Assembly (NCBI GenBank): GCA_910585535.1
Contig: CAJUFK010000005.1
Location: forward strand, 1-64,000
Reading direction: 5' to 3'
Origin: an uncultured Angelakisella sp.
GTDB taxonomy: Bacteria; Bacillota; Clostridia; Oscillospirales; Ruminococcaceae
Length of the DNA stretch: 64,000 bases
The notes under the pieces were generated by a model that was not told where the DNA came from, made no database searches, and was given only the letters and a program-made list of their open reading frames with translations. Position 1 is the stretch's first letter. Each line of letters opens with the position of its first letter. Below are positions 48,841 to 55,955 of this stretch, piece by piece. Both the position numbers and the translations under genes were made by a program.

Positions 48841-49392
48841 ATGGCCATCGCCATTACCGAACAGACAGCGGTTTTCCTCCACTCCCTTTTTCTGGGGGTC
48901 ATACTGGGATGCTTTTATGATGTTTTCCGCATCACCCGCATCGCCTTTTTGGTCCCGGCGGTTCTTGTGCTGGTGGAGGATCTTCTGTTTTTCCTCCTGT
49001 CCAGCATCGTCCTGTTCGGCTTTATGCTGGAACGCAGCTACGGACAGATCCGCTGGTTCATCCTCTTGGGGGTGATCCTGGGCTGGGTCCTGTATTACTT
49101 TACCCTGGGGAGCCTGGTGATGAAATGTTCTGCAAAGATCATCGACCTTGTCGGGCGGTTTCTGGCCTTTTTGTGGCGGCCCTTTGCCCTTTTGGGTCGA
49201 AAGCTGGGGGACGCTGGAAAAAGTGTGGAAAAAAGTAGTAAGAAAGCTTTCCAAAGGGCGAAAACCACCTTGAAATCCAGGGCCGCTATGTTGTATAATA
49301 AGAAGGATCCTGAAGGCTCCGGGCCTTTGGATTTCCGAAAGGATGGTGAAGGGGATGAGCAGGAAGGAGCGGGCGAATCCATTTTCCATTAA
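48841..49392 (+). CDS. yabQ: Sporulation protein YabQ
   Basis: A 183-residue membrane protein with about four helices in the first 110 residues (SLFLGVILGCFYDVFRITRI, LVLVEDLLFFLLSSIVLFGF and following), then a basic, charged cytoplasmic tail. GCFYDVFRI.R is the family motif. It is required for spore cortex formation in B. subtilis. The end overlaps the start of divIC. Confidence 0.92.
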   Translation: MAIAITEQTAVFLHSLFLGVILGCFYDVFRITRIAFLVPAVLVLVEDLLFFLLSSIVLFGFMLERSYGQIRWFILLGVILGWVLYYFTLGSLVMKCSAKIIDLVGRFLAFLWRPFALLGRKLGDAGKSVEKSSKKAFQRAKTTLKSRAAMLYNKKDPEGSGPLDFRKDGEGDEQEGAGESIFH

Positions 49393-49651
49393 CTCTCTTC
49401 TCAAATTCGCCTGCATTTTTCTTGGGATCCTCTTGGTCATCTATTTCGTAAAGACCCAGCTAGACATGATCGAGATGCAGGAGCAGCTGGTGGAGATGCA
49501 GCAGCAGGTGGAACTACAACGCCTGCGAAACAAGGACGCAGAGCTTTCCCTTCGGGAGGATGACGAGACAATGGAGCGCGCCGCCCGGGAGAAGCTGGAC
49601 TACGCCCATCCCGACGAGCGGATCTTCGTTGACATCTCAGGGACGAACTAG
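49355..49651 (+). CDS. divIC: Septum formation initiator DivIC
   Basis: A bitopic cell-division protein of about 98 residues: a short basic N-terminus, one membrane helix (FACIFLGILLVIYFVKTQL), then an extracytoplasmic coiled coil (EMQEQLVEMQQQVELQRLRN) and the conserved REKLDYAHPDERIFVDI end. It forms a complex with FtsL and DivIB. The start is uncertain: ATG 49343, GTG 49346 and ATG 49355 are all in frame; AAAGGA favours the last. All overlap yabQ. Confidence 0.9.
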   Translation: MSRKERANPFSINSLLKFACIFLGILLVIYFVKTQLDMIEMQEQLVEMQQQVELQRLRNKDAELSLREDDETMERAAREKLDYAHPDERIFVDISGTN

Positions 49652-49692
49652 CGGGAACAACAGTAATTTTTGAGCGTGTGGGAGGAACGAAC

Positions 49693-50160
49693 TTGGTAGC
49701 GGTAGGAAGCATCATAGCCGGGAAGGTTGCGAAGGTGACAAATTATGGAGCGTTTGTGGATCTGGAGGGCGGAGGCTCTGGAATGATCCATATTTCCGAG
49801 GTGGCCAATACTTATGTAAAGGACATTAACGACTATCTCCATGTAGGCGAGGAGGTCACCGTCAAGGTCATCGGCATCAACGAGCAGGGGAAGGTGAGCC
49901 TTTCCATTAAGGAGACCATGCAGAAGGGCCCTCAGCAGAGCCAGGGTCAAAGTCAACGGCGGGAGGGCGGCAGGCCCCAGGGCCGCAGCGGGTATGTTCC
50001 CCGGTCCTTTAACCGTCCGGCTCAGGTGCCCAGCACGGGGGACGCCTTCGAGGATATGCTCAGCCGCTACAAAAAGTCCAGCGACGACAGGATGTCCGAT
50101 CTGAAACGGGTCATCGACACCCGCCGGGGCAGTGCCAACCGCCGTTCCCGGTCCAAGTAA
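49693..50160 (+). CDS. S1-domain RNA-binding protein (YabR-like)
   Basis: A 155-residue protein with one N-terminal S1 domain (VGSIIAGKVAKVTNYGAFVD, then GGGSGMIHISEVANTYVKDI, VKVIGINEQGKVSLSIKE) and a disordered Gln/Arg/Ser tail ending in RRSRSK. Position after divIC matches yabR. The TTG is chosen because GGGAGGA is about 7 bases upstream and the S1 domain begins there. A strong terminator follows. Confidence 0.92.
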   Translation: MVAVGSIIAGKVAKVTNYGAFVDLEGGGSGMIHISEVANTYVKDINDYLHVGEEVTVKVIGINEQGKVSLSIKETMQKGPQQSQGQSQRREGGRPQGRSGYVPRSFNRPAQVPSTGDAFEDMLSRYKKSSDDRMSDLKRVIDTRRGSANRRSRSK

Positions 50161-50171
50161 ACAATGGAGAA

Positions 50172-50196
50172 GGGCCGAAACGATCGGCCCTTTTTT
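50172..50196 (+). terminator. Terminator after the S1-protein gene
   Basis: Stem GGGCCG / CGGCCC with a seven-base loop and six T residues. Confidence 0.92.
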
Positions 50197-50231
50197 CCGG
50201 GATGCAGCCGGAACAAGGGAGGCTTGCCCTT

Positions 50232-50549
50232 ATGTACAACGACGAACCGGTAAGCTCTTTTTTGAAAAGGGAGGGCCGGTACCCCAAATGGGATGACCTG
50301 GAAAGTGGCGGATTGCTTCTAAGCCTGGAAAACCACCGGCTTCTGCTCCAGGGGGATCCGGCGGATTTCATCGGTCTGGCGGACCTGCTGGTTTCCCTGG
50401 CCCTGTCCGGAGAGGCGGAGGGGCAGCACTGGCACATCGACAGCCTGACCTTGATGGATGCCGGTTCTGAGATCCCGGAACTGATCTTAACAAGAACAGA
50501 AACGAAACGTCGGAGGAAAACGGAAAATGGCCCAAGCCAAGCGAAGTGA
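50232..50549 (+). CDS. Small unknown protein, Imm32-like pattern
   Basis: A 105-residue soluble protein. The C-terminal half (DFIGLADLLVSLALSGEAEG, HWHIDSLTLMD, SEIPELIL) recalls the layout of Imm32-type immunity proteins, but this is weak. ATG 50232 follows AAGGGAGG by 9 bases. It overlaps the next gene by 23 bases, so the two are coupled. No toxin gene is nearby. Function unknown. Confidence 0.6.
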   Translation: MYNDEPVSSFLKREGRYPKWDDLESGGLLLSLENHRLLLQGDPADFIGLADLLVSLALSGEAEGQHWHIDSLTLMDAGSEIPELILTRTETKRRRKTENGPSQAK

Positions 50550-50919
50550 TTGGAAATCAGGAGAGATGCCAGAGAGCCGGGAGCCCTTTCCCCTGGAGAT
50601 GGATCTCACCCCGGAAGAGTTGGAACGCCTCCGCCAGGGGCATATCCCCCAGGAGATGGAGGACAAGTGGTTCCGCTTCTTCGAGGACGGGGTGTTTTAT
50701 ATCTGCCGCAGCTGGACAGGCTTCTGCATCTACCAGATTCCTGTCTCCCCGGAAGGGGCGATACGGGGCGGCATCGTGAACCGGGATCCGAGCCAGTACC
50801 GGGAGACCGACCCCGGCCGGGATGGGGTGATGGCGGAATACCTGGTCAGCTGCCAGGTAGGACGGCCCCGGACCAGGGATCTTATGATGGAATATGTTAG
50901 ATGGGGGAAAGAGAAATGA
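50527..50919 (+). CDS. Unknown protein with DKWF..RSWTG.CIY motif
   Basis: A 130-residue protein with the stretch MEDKWFRFFEDGVFYICRSW, then TGFCIYQIPV. This DKWF...RSWTG.CIY signature belongs to a widespread uncharacterised family found alone or fused to other domains. GGAGGAAAACGGAAA precedes the ATG. It overlaps the preceding small gene by 23 bases and the following amidohydrolase by 4 bases, so all three probably form one operon. Confidence 0.7.
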   Translation: MAQAKRSDWKSGEMPESREPFPLEMDLTPEELERLRQGHIPQEMEDKWFRFFEDGVFYICRSWTGFCIYQIPVSPEGAIRGGIVNRDPSQYRETDPGRDGVMAEYLVSCQVGRPRTRDLMMEYVRWGKEK

Positions 50920-52067
50920 TTATCCAGGGTGGTATGATCCACATTGGGGATGGAACGGTCATAAAAAACGGCTATCTCCGGCTGGAAGCCGGGAAGATCG
51001 CGGAGGTCGCTCCGGGCCCCTACAACGGCGAAGATTTGGAAATCCTGGATGCCCGGGGGATGATCGTTACCCCTGGTTTCATCGACGCCCACTGCCATGT
51101 AGGGATGTGGGAGGAGGGCTTGGACTTTGAAGGGGACGACGGCAACGAGATGACCGACCCCTGCACCCCCCACCTCCGCGCCATTGACGCGGTGAACCCC
51201 TTGGACCGGGCTTTCCAGGAGGCCCTGGACTATGGCGTCACCACCGTGGTCACCGGCCCCGGCAGCGCCAATCCTGTGGCGGGGCAGATTTGTGCCATGA
51301 AGACCCTGGGGCGTGTTACTGACGAGATGGTGATAAAAGCCCCGGTGGGGATGAAGTTCGCCCTGGGTGAAAACCCCAAATCGGTGTACAACGAGAAATC
51401 CCAGGCCCCCATGACCCGGATGGCCATTGCCGCCATCATCCGGGAGGAGCTGCAAAAAGCGAAGCGGTACCAGGAGGACCTGCAAAAGGCGGAGGAGGAT
51501 GAGGACACCGACCCGCCGGAGCTGGATGTCAAGTGTGAAGCGCTGCTCCCGGTGCTGGAAGGAAAGGTCAAGGCTCACTTCCACGTCCACCGGGCGGACG
51601 ACATCTGCACCGCCCTGCGGATCATCCGGGAGTTTGGGCTGGATGGTGTCATCGTCCACGGCACCGAGGGCTACCTTATCCCCGACGTCATTGCAAAGGC
51701 AAAGGTGCCTGTAATCTGCGGACCTATTATCTCCACCCGAACCAAGCCGGAACTGAAAAACCTGGACCGCAGAAACGCCGCCATTCTCTTGGAGGCGGGG
51801 GTGGAGGTAGCCATCAACACCGACGCCCCGGAGGTCCCTATCGACCTGCTGGCCGCTGAGGCCGCCATTACCGTGGCGGCGGGAGTTCCACAGGAGAAAG
51901 CCGTGGCTCTCCTCACCGGAAATCCGGCGAAGATCTGCGGCATTGGCGGCCGGGTGGGCCGCCTGGCCCCGGGGCTGGATGGAGATCTGCTCCTCTTTGA
52001 CCGGGACCCCATCGGCCTTTTGGTAAAACCGGTACACGTCTTTGTGAATGGAGAACAAATCAGGTGA
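50916..52067 (+). CDS. Imidazolonepropionase-like amidohydrolase
   Basis: A 383-residue metal-dependent amidohydrolase. The metal-binding HxH is in GFIDAHCHVGMWEEG; HFHVHRADD and VIVHGTEGY give further ligands; the last aspartate is in AINTDAPEVP. The small N- and C-terminal beta-sandwich parts (MIIQGGMIHIGDGTVIKNGY and the GDLLLFDRDP end) are typical. Used as start is the ATG in ATGA overlap with the upstream stop; another ATG 15 bases earlier is in frame. Substrate unknown. Confidence 0.9.
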   Translation: MIIQGGMIHIGDGTVIKNGYLRLEAGKIAEVAPGPYNGEDLEILDARGMIVTPGFIDAHCHVGMWEEGLDFEGDDGNEMTDPCTPHLRAIDAVNPLDRAFQEALDYGVTTVVTGPGSANPVAGQICAMKTLGRVTDEMVIKAPVGMKFALGENPKSVYNEKSQAPMTRMAIAAIIREELQKAKRYQEDLQKAEEDEDTDPPELDVKCEALLPVLEGKVKAHFHVHRADDICTALRIIREFGLDGVIVHGTEGYLIPDVIAKAKVPVICGPIISTRTKPELKNLDRRNAAILLEAGVEVAINTDAPEVPIDLLAAEAAITVAAGVPQEKAVALLTGNPAKICGIGGRVGRLAPGLDGDLLLFDRDPIGLLVKPVHVFVNGEQIR

Positions 52068-52086
52068 ACAAATTTTGGAAAATATA

Positions 52087-52115
52087 TTGTAAATCATGGA
52101 AAAGTGCGGTATACT
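52087..52115 (+). promoter_or_regulatory. Promoter of hpf
   Basis: TTGTAA (52087-52092), 17-base spacer, TATACT (52110-52115), about 60 bases before the start codon. Confidence 0.75.
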
Positions 52116-52174
52116 TTAGATAAGGCTCCTGGCAAAAAACAGGAAGCCAAAATCGGACAAGGAGCGTGAAACTT

Positions 52175-52711
52175 ATGATGAACATTACCTATCTGGGAAG
52201 GAAGACCACCATCAAGGATTCCTTCAAAGAGTATGCCGCTAAGCGGTTAAAGCGTCTGGAGAAATTTTTTGACGACGATCCCAATGTGATGATTGTGGTG
52301 AGCAACGAAGGGGACGAAGAGACGGTGGAAGTTACCGTCAAGTCCAGGGGGATGTTCTTCCGGGGCGAAAAAACCAGCCGGGACCGTCAGGTCTCTTTGG
52401 ATATGGTGGTGGATGTCCTCTCCAGCCAGATTGTCCGGAATAAGAGCCGCCTGGAGCGCCGCCTGAAGGCGCCTGTCCCCAAGCCGGCAGAACTGGAGAT
52501 CCCCGAGCCGGCGGAGCAGGAAGGCCCAGACGCCCTGGTAAAGACCAAGAAGTTCCCGGTGGCGGTGATGGACGTGGAGGAAGCCATCCTCCAGATGAAC
52601 CTTTTGGGCCACGAGTTCTTTATGTTCCGCAACGGCGAGACCGGGGAAATCAATGTGGTCTACCGCCGGAAGGATGGAAACTACGGCCTGTTGGAGCCTG
52701 TCCAGGACTAA
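52175..52711 (+). CDS. hpf: Long-form ribosome hibernation promoting factor
   Basis: A 178-residue protein that dimerises 70S ribosomes to inactive 100S particles. The N-terminal S30AE domain (MNITYLGRKTTIKDSFKEYA) and the C-terminal dimerisation domain (VVRTKKF-type KTKKFPVAVMDVEEAILQMN, then LLGHEFFMFRNGETGEINVV, YRRKDGNYGLLEP) are both present, so it is the long form. AAGGAG is 10 bases before this ATG; the in-frame GTG at 52166 is too close to it. Confidence 0.96.
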   Translation: MMNITYLGRKTTIKDSFKEYAAKRLKRLEKFFDDDPNVMIVVSNEGDEETVEVTVKSRGMFFRGEKTSRDRQVSLDMVVDVLSSQIVRNKSRLERRLKAPVPKPAELEIPEPAEQEGPDALVKTKKFPVAVMDVEEAILQMNLLGHEFFMFRNGETGEINVVYRRKDGNYGLLEPVQD

Positions 52712-52751
52712 GGGACAAGCCCTTTGGGGAGTAAGAAAGCAACAAGAGCAG

Positions 52752-52785
52752 CAGCGGGGGCCGCCATCGGCTTCCCGCTGTTTTT
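52752..52785 (+). terminator. Terminator after hpf
   Basis: Stem CAGCGGGGGCCG / CGGCTTCCCGCTG (mismatched centre) followed by TTTTT, just before the next gene's Shine-Dalgarno. Confidence 0.8.
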
Positions 52786-52796
52786 GAGGAGGTCCC

Positions 52797-53930
52797 ATGG
52801 AACAATTTCGGTTTGCCTGTCCCTGTAATTTTGGCCTGGAGAGCGTCCTTTCCGGGGAACTGAAGCGGATGGGAGCAAAGGAAGTGACGGCGGCGGACGG
52901 CAGGGTGGATTTTTCCGGTACGGTGGAGGACCTGGCCCGGGCGAACCTCTGGCTGCGTACCGCCGAGCGGGTGCTGGTGGTGCTGGGAAGCTTTCGCGCC
53001 GTCTCCTTCGCCCAGCTTTTCAACGAGGTGGAAAAGCTTCCCTTTGAGGCTTTCATCGGCAAAAACGACCGGTTCCCGGTAAAGGGCTGGTCCCTCAATT
53101 CCCAGCTCCACAGCGTCCCCGACTGCCAGTCCATCATCAAAAAGGCGGCGGTAAAGCGGCTGGGGAAAAAGTACGGCATCACCTGGTTTGAGGAGACCGG
53201 GGCCTTGTACCAAATCCAGTTTTCCATCCTCAAGGATCAGGTGACCGTTATGCTGGATACCTCCGGGGCAGGCCTTCACAAGCGGGGCTACCGCCGGGTC
53301 CAGACCCAGGCGCCCATCAAGGAGACCCTGGCGGCGGGGATTTTGGACATTGCCCGGATCTACCCGGATACCCACTTATACGACCCCTTCTGCGGAAGCG
53401 GCACCTTTTTGATCGAGGCCGCCTACAAGGCCAAGAACATCGCCCCCGGGCTCTACCGGCGGTTTGCGGCGGAAAGCTGGGCTTGTCTCCCGAAAAAGGT
53501 CTGGCAGTCCCAGCGGGAGGATGCTCTTAGCCAGATCCGCAAGGAGATCGACTTCCGGGCCTTCGGCAGCGACATCAGCCCCGAGGCGTTGGAGATCGCC
53601 GCCGGCAACCTGAAAAAGGCCAACGTGGCCTCCCTGGCGGAGGTCAAACAGATGGACGTGAAGGACTTCACCGTCCCGGAGGAGAAGTCCATCGTGGTCT
53701 GCAACCCGCCCTACGGGGAGCGGCTTCTGGACCCCCGGGAGGCGGAGGAGCTCTGCCGGACCATGGGCCGGGTATTCCGCCCCTCGGACCGGGTGGGGTA
53801 CTTCATCATCAGCTCGGTGGAAAATTTCGAGGAGCTGTTCGGCCGCCCGGCGGACAAGCGCCGGAAGCTGTACAACGGCATGGTGAAGTGTCAGCTTTAC
53901 CTCTACTTTCCCCAGGGGAGGAAAGGGTGA
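52797..53930 (+). CDS. THUMP-domain class I SAM RNA methyltransferase
   Basis: A 377-residue RlmL/YpsC-like methyltransferase for 23S rRNA guanine N2. The N-terminal ferredoxin-like and THUMP regions (residues 1-160) precede the catalytic domain with SAM motif YDPFCGSGTFLIEAAYKAKN and catalytic NPPYGERL. GFHKRGYR-like AGLHKRGYRRVQTQAPIKET is the linker typical of the family. GAGGAGGTCCC precedes the ATG. The exact modified base is not shown by sequence. Confidence 0.93.
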   Translation: MEQFRFACPCNFGLESVLSGELKRMGAKEVTAADGRVDFSGTVEDLARANLWLRTAERVLVVLGSFRAVSFAQLFNEVEKLPFEAFIGKNDRFPVKGWSLNSQLHSVPDCQSIIKKAAVKRLGKKYGITWFEETGALYQIQFSILKDQVTVMLDTSGAGLHKRGYRRVQTQAPIKETLAAGILDIARIYPDTHLYDPFCGSGTFLIEAAYKAKNIAPGLYRRFAAESWACLPKKVWQSQREDALSQIRKEIDFRAFGSDISPEALEIAAGNLKKANVASLAEVKQMDVKDFTVPEEKSIVVCNPPYGERLLDPREAEELCRTMGRVFRPSDRVGYFIISSVENFEELFGRPADKRRKLYNGMVKCQLYLYFPQGRKG

Positions 53931-53969
53931 GGCCCACGGTCTCAAACCAGAATTTGTGAGGGTAAAAGT

Positions 53970-54461
53970 ATGGATGGGAAACTTAGAAATATGACCGCGG
54001 TCTATCTTGCAAAAAAAGATAAGGTGTTGATGCTGTACAGAGAAGGCGGCAGGGTTGTAGATCATGTATGGACTGGGTCGGCGGGCGGTCATTTTGAAAA
54101 AGAGGAACTAAATGACGCAAAGGCTTGTGTCCTTAGAGAAATGGAAGAAGAATTGGGTTTGGGATCAGATGATATTGAAGGATTAACACTGAGATATGTC
54201 ACTTTAAGGTACACAAAAGGTGAAATAAGGCAAAACTACTATTTTTTTGCAACGCTAAAAGATCATGTCAATGACCATTTACGATCAAATGAAGGAATTT
54301 GTAAGTGGTTTTCTATTGACGAAATAACCAGCCTTGAGATGCCCTTTACGGCCAAATATGTTGTGGAACATTATTATTCGGCGGGGCGTCTGACGGATAA
54401 GCTATATGTTGGCGTTGCAACAAAAGAATGTGTTGATTTTCTGGAATTAAGCGAATCGTAA
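53970..54461 (+). CDS. NUDIX hydrolase, AT-rich
   Basis: A 163-residue NUDIX pyrophosphatase. The Nudix box is visible in SAGGHFEKEELNDAKACVLR followed by EMEEELGL, with two extra residues between the first Glu and the RE, a form seen in a MutT-like subgroup (GGHFE.xELNDA.ACVLREx.EELGL). The gene is clearly AT-rich against its neighbours (40% GC in 54121-54180, many A/T third positions), so it was probably acquired recently. It ends at a bidirectional terminator. Substrate unknown. Confidence 0.9.
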   Translation: MDGKLRNMTAVYLAKKDKVLMLYREGGRVVDHVWTGSAGGHFEKEELNDAKACVLREMEEELGLGSDDIEGLTLRYVTLRYTKGEIRQNYYFFATLKDHVNDHLRSNEGICKWFSIDEITSLEMPFTAKYVVEHYYSAGRLTDKLYVGVATKECVDFLELSES

Positions 54462-54494
54462 TGGACACATTCCCATTTGCAGGTCGGATCAGAA

Positions 54495-54535
54495 AGGCCC
54501 CCGGCGGCGCAGAAAACACGTCGCCGGGGTCTTTG
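54495..54535. terminator. Bidirectional terminator between convergent genes
   Basis: Stem GGCCCCCGGCGGCG / CGTCGCCGGGGTC (a mismatch and a bulge) between the NUDIX gene and the minus-strand ferritin-like gene. The plus-strand tail is CTTTG and the minus-strand side has TTTCT. Confidence 0.7.
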
Positions 54536-54537
54536 CG

Positions 54538-55050
54538 TCAGGACCGCCTCTGGGGACAGCCGCAGCAGCTGATCTGCTCCCGGAGCAGCTGGACGTGGTG
54601 GGCCTCGTCCATGGCGATGCGCTCCAGCACCGCCCGGATCTTGGGGTCCCCAATCCGGGAAGCCGCCTGATGGTAGGCGTCCACGGCGGCCACCTCGTCC
54701 CCCAGGCTCACCAGGAGGGCCCCGCAGAGGTCCTTCCGGTAGCTGAGGAAGGAGCCGTTCCACCACTGGCGGCGGCCTCCGGCAAAGTCCGGTCTTCCGC
54801 CGCAAAGGCAGATGAGCTGCCCCAGCATCTCCAGGTGGTGCATCTCCACAATGGCAATTCCCCGAAGGAGCTTGGAGATCTCCTCGTCCTGGCCGCTTAA
54901 AACAAAGCTTTGGTAGCAATACTGGGTGATGGCCCCCAGTTCGCTCCGCCGCCCGGCGTAAAGGTCCCGCAGAGGCGGGAGCCACCGGGGATCGGGCCTG
55001 CTGACCTGGATGGGCGGGTAGGGGAGGTCACACTGACAGCGTTTATCCAT
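54538..55050 (-). CDS. Ferritin-like diiron protein
   Basis: A 170-residue four-helix protein with two ExxH-type metal motifs (AIVEMHHLEMLGQLIC and AMDEAHHVQLLREQI) and partner glutamates (RRSELGAITQYCYQ, LGDEVAAVDAYHQA), the layout of rubrerythrin/ferritin-like proteins. Several cysteines occur (CQC at the start, CLCGG, CCGCPQ at the end). The start is fixed by GAGGTG 7 bases before the ATG; the longer in-frame extension has no such support. Divergent from yunB. A role in spore-coat or oxidative-stress protection is possible, not shown. Confidence 0.85.
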   Translation of the reverse strand: MDKRCQCDLPYPPIQVSRPDPRWLPPLRDLYAGRRSELGAITQYCYQSFVLSGQDEEISKLLRGIAIVEMHHLEMLGQLICLCGGRPDFAGGRRQWWNGSFLSYRKDLCGALLVSLGDEVAAVDAYHQAASRIGDPKIRAVLERIAMDEAHHVQLLREQISCCGCPQRRS

Positions 55051-55168
55051 GAAGAAACACCTCGTTTTCTGGTTTTCCCCCAGAATATGCAGGAAAAGCC
55101 CCGGAGGTTCGGATTCAACCTTGAGGCCCCAGGGGAATATACTGGAAAAAGAAACGAGGTGGCGGAAA

Positions 55169-55861
55169 ATGAACATCCCCAAGGGGCAAAAGACCAAAAA
55201 GAAACGGTTTCGGCGCAAATGCTTTCTCCTTGCCCTCCTGCTTTTTGGGAGCGCCCTTTTCACCGACGCTCAGCTGCGCCCGGCGGTGACTGCGTCGGCG
55301 GGAAGCCAGGCCAACCTCTACGCCACCAGGGCCATCCAGGACGCGGTGTACCAGGAGTTGGAGCGGCTGGAGACCGAATATGGCGACTTGGTGCGCCTGA
55401 CCTACAGCGACCAGGGGACGGTCACTTCTTTACAGACCGATATGCTGGCCCTCTCCAAGCTCCAGTCTTCGGTGACCACCTCGGTGATCGGGAGTATTCT
55501 GGACTTCACCCACCAGGAGATCCTTCTCCCGGCAGGAAGCCTTACCGGAAGCGCCTTTCTCTCCGGCAGGGGCCCGGATGTGGAGATCCGCCTTGTTCCG
55601 GCGGGGTTTGTGGAGACCCGGGTGAAGAACATCTTTGACACAGCGGGGATCAACCAGACCCGGCACCAGATCCTTCTCAACGTCCGACTGGATGTCCAGG
55701 CAGTGCTGCCGGGGTATTCGGCGGGGACCAAGGTAGATACCGACATCTGCCTGGCAGAAACGGTGATTGTGGGCCTGGTTCCCGGGGCCTATACTTGGGT
55801 TTCCGACGGCACTGACCCTCTGGTGGGGCTTATCCAGGACTACGGGGCGGGGGAAGACTGA
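55169..55861 (+). CDS. yunB: Sporulation protein YunB
   Basis: A 230-residue protein with an N-terminal basic region and one membrane helix (KCFLLALLLFGSALFTDAQL), then the YunB domain: ATRAIQDAVYQELERLETEY, DMLALSKLQSSVTTSVIGSI, GPDVEIRLVPAGFVETRVKN and AGINQTRHQILLNVRLDVQA. YunB is a sporulation protein controlled by sigma-E in B. subtilis, with unknown mechanism. CGAGGTGG precedes the ATG; a longer in-frame extension upstream is not supported. Confidence 0.92.
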   Translation: MNIPKGQKTKKKRFRRKCFLLALLLFGSALFTDAQLRPAVTASAGSQANLYATRAIQDAVYQELERLETEYGDLVRLTYSDQGTVTSLQTDMLALSKLQSSVTTSVIGSILDFTHQEILLPAGSLTGSAFLSGRGPDVEIRLVPAGFVETRVKNIFDTAGINQTRHQILLNVRLDVQAVLPGYSAGTKVDTDICLAETVIVGLVPGAYTWVSDGTDPLVGLIQDYGAGED

Positions 55862-55900
55862 GAAGAAGCGATAATTTCCCCCAGATTTTCGGAAATTCGA

Positions 55901-55929
55901 TTGTATTAGGCGCCGAAGTGTGGTAAAAT
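55901..55929 (+). promoter_or_regulatory. Promoter of the ligA-gatCAB operon
   Basis: TTGTAT (55901-55906), exact 17-base spacer, TAAAAT (55924-55929), about 25 bases before the start codon. Confidence 0.75.
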
Positions 55930-55955
55930 ATTTTGGTTAAAATGAGGTGAGTATT

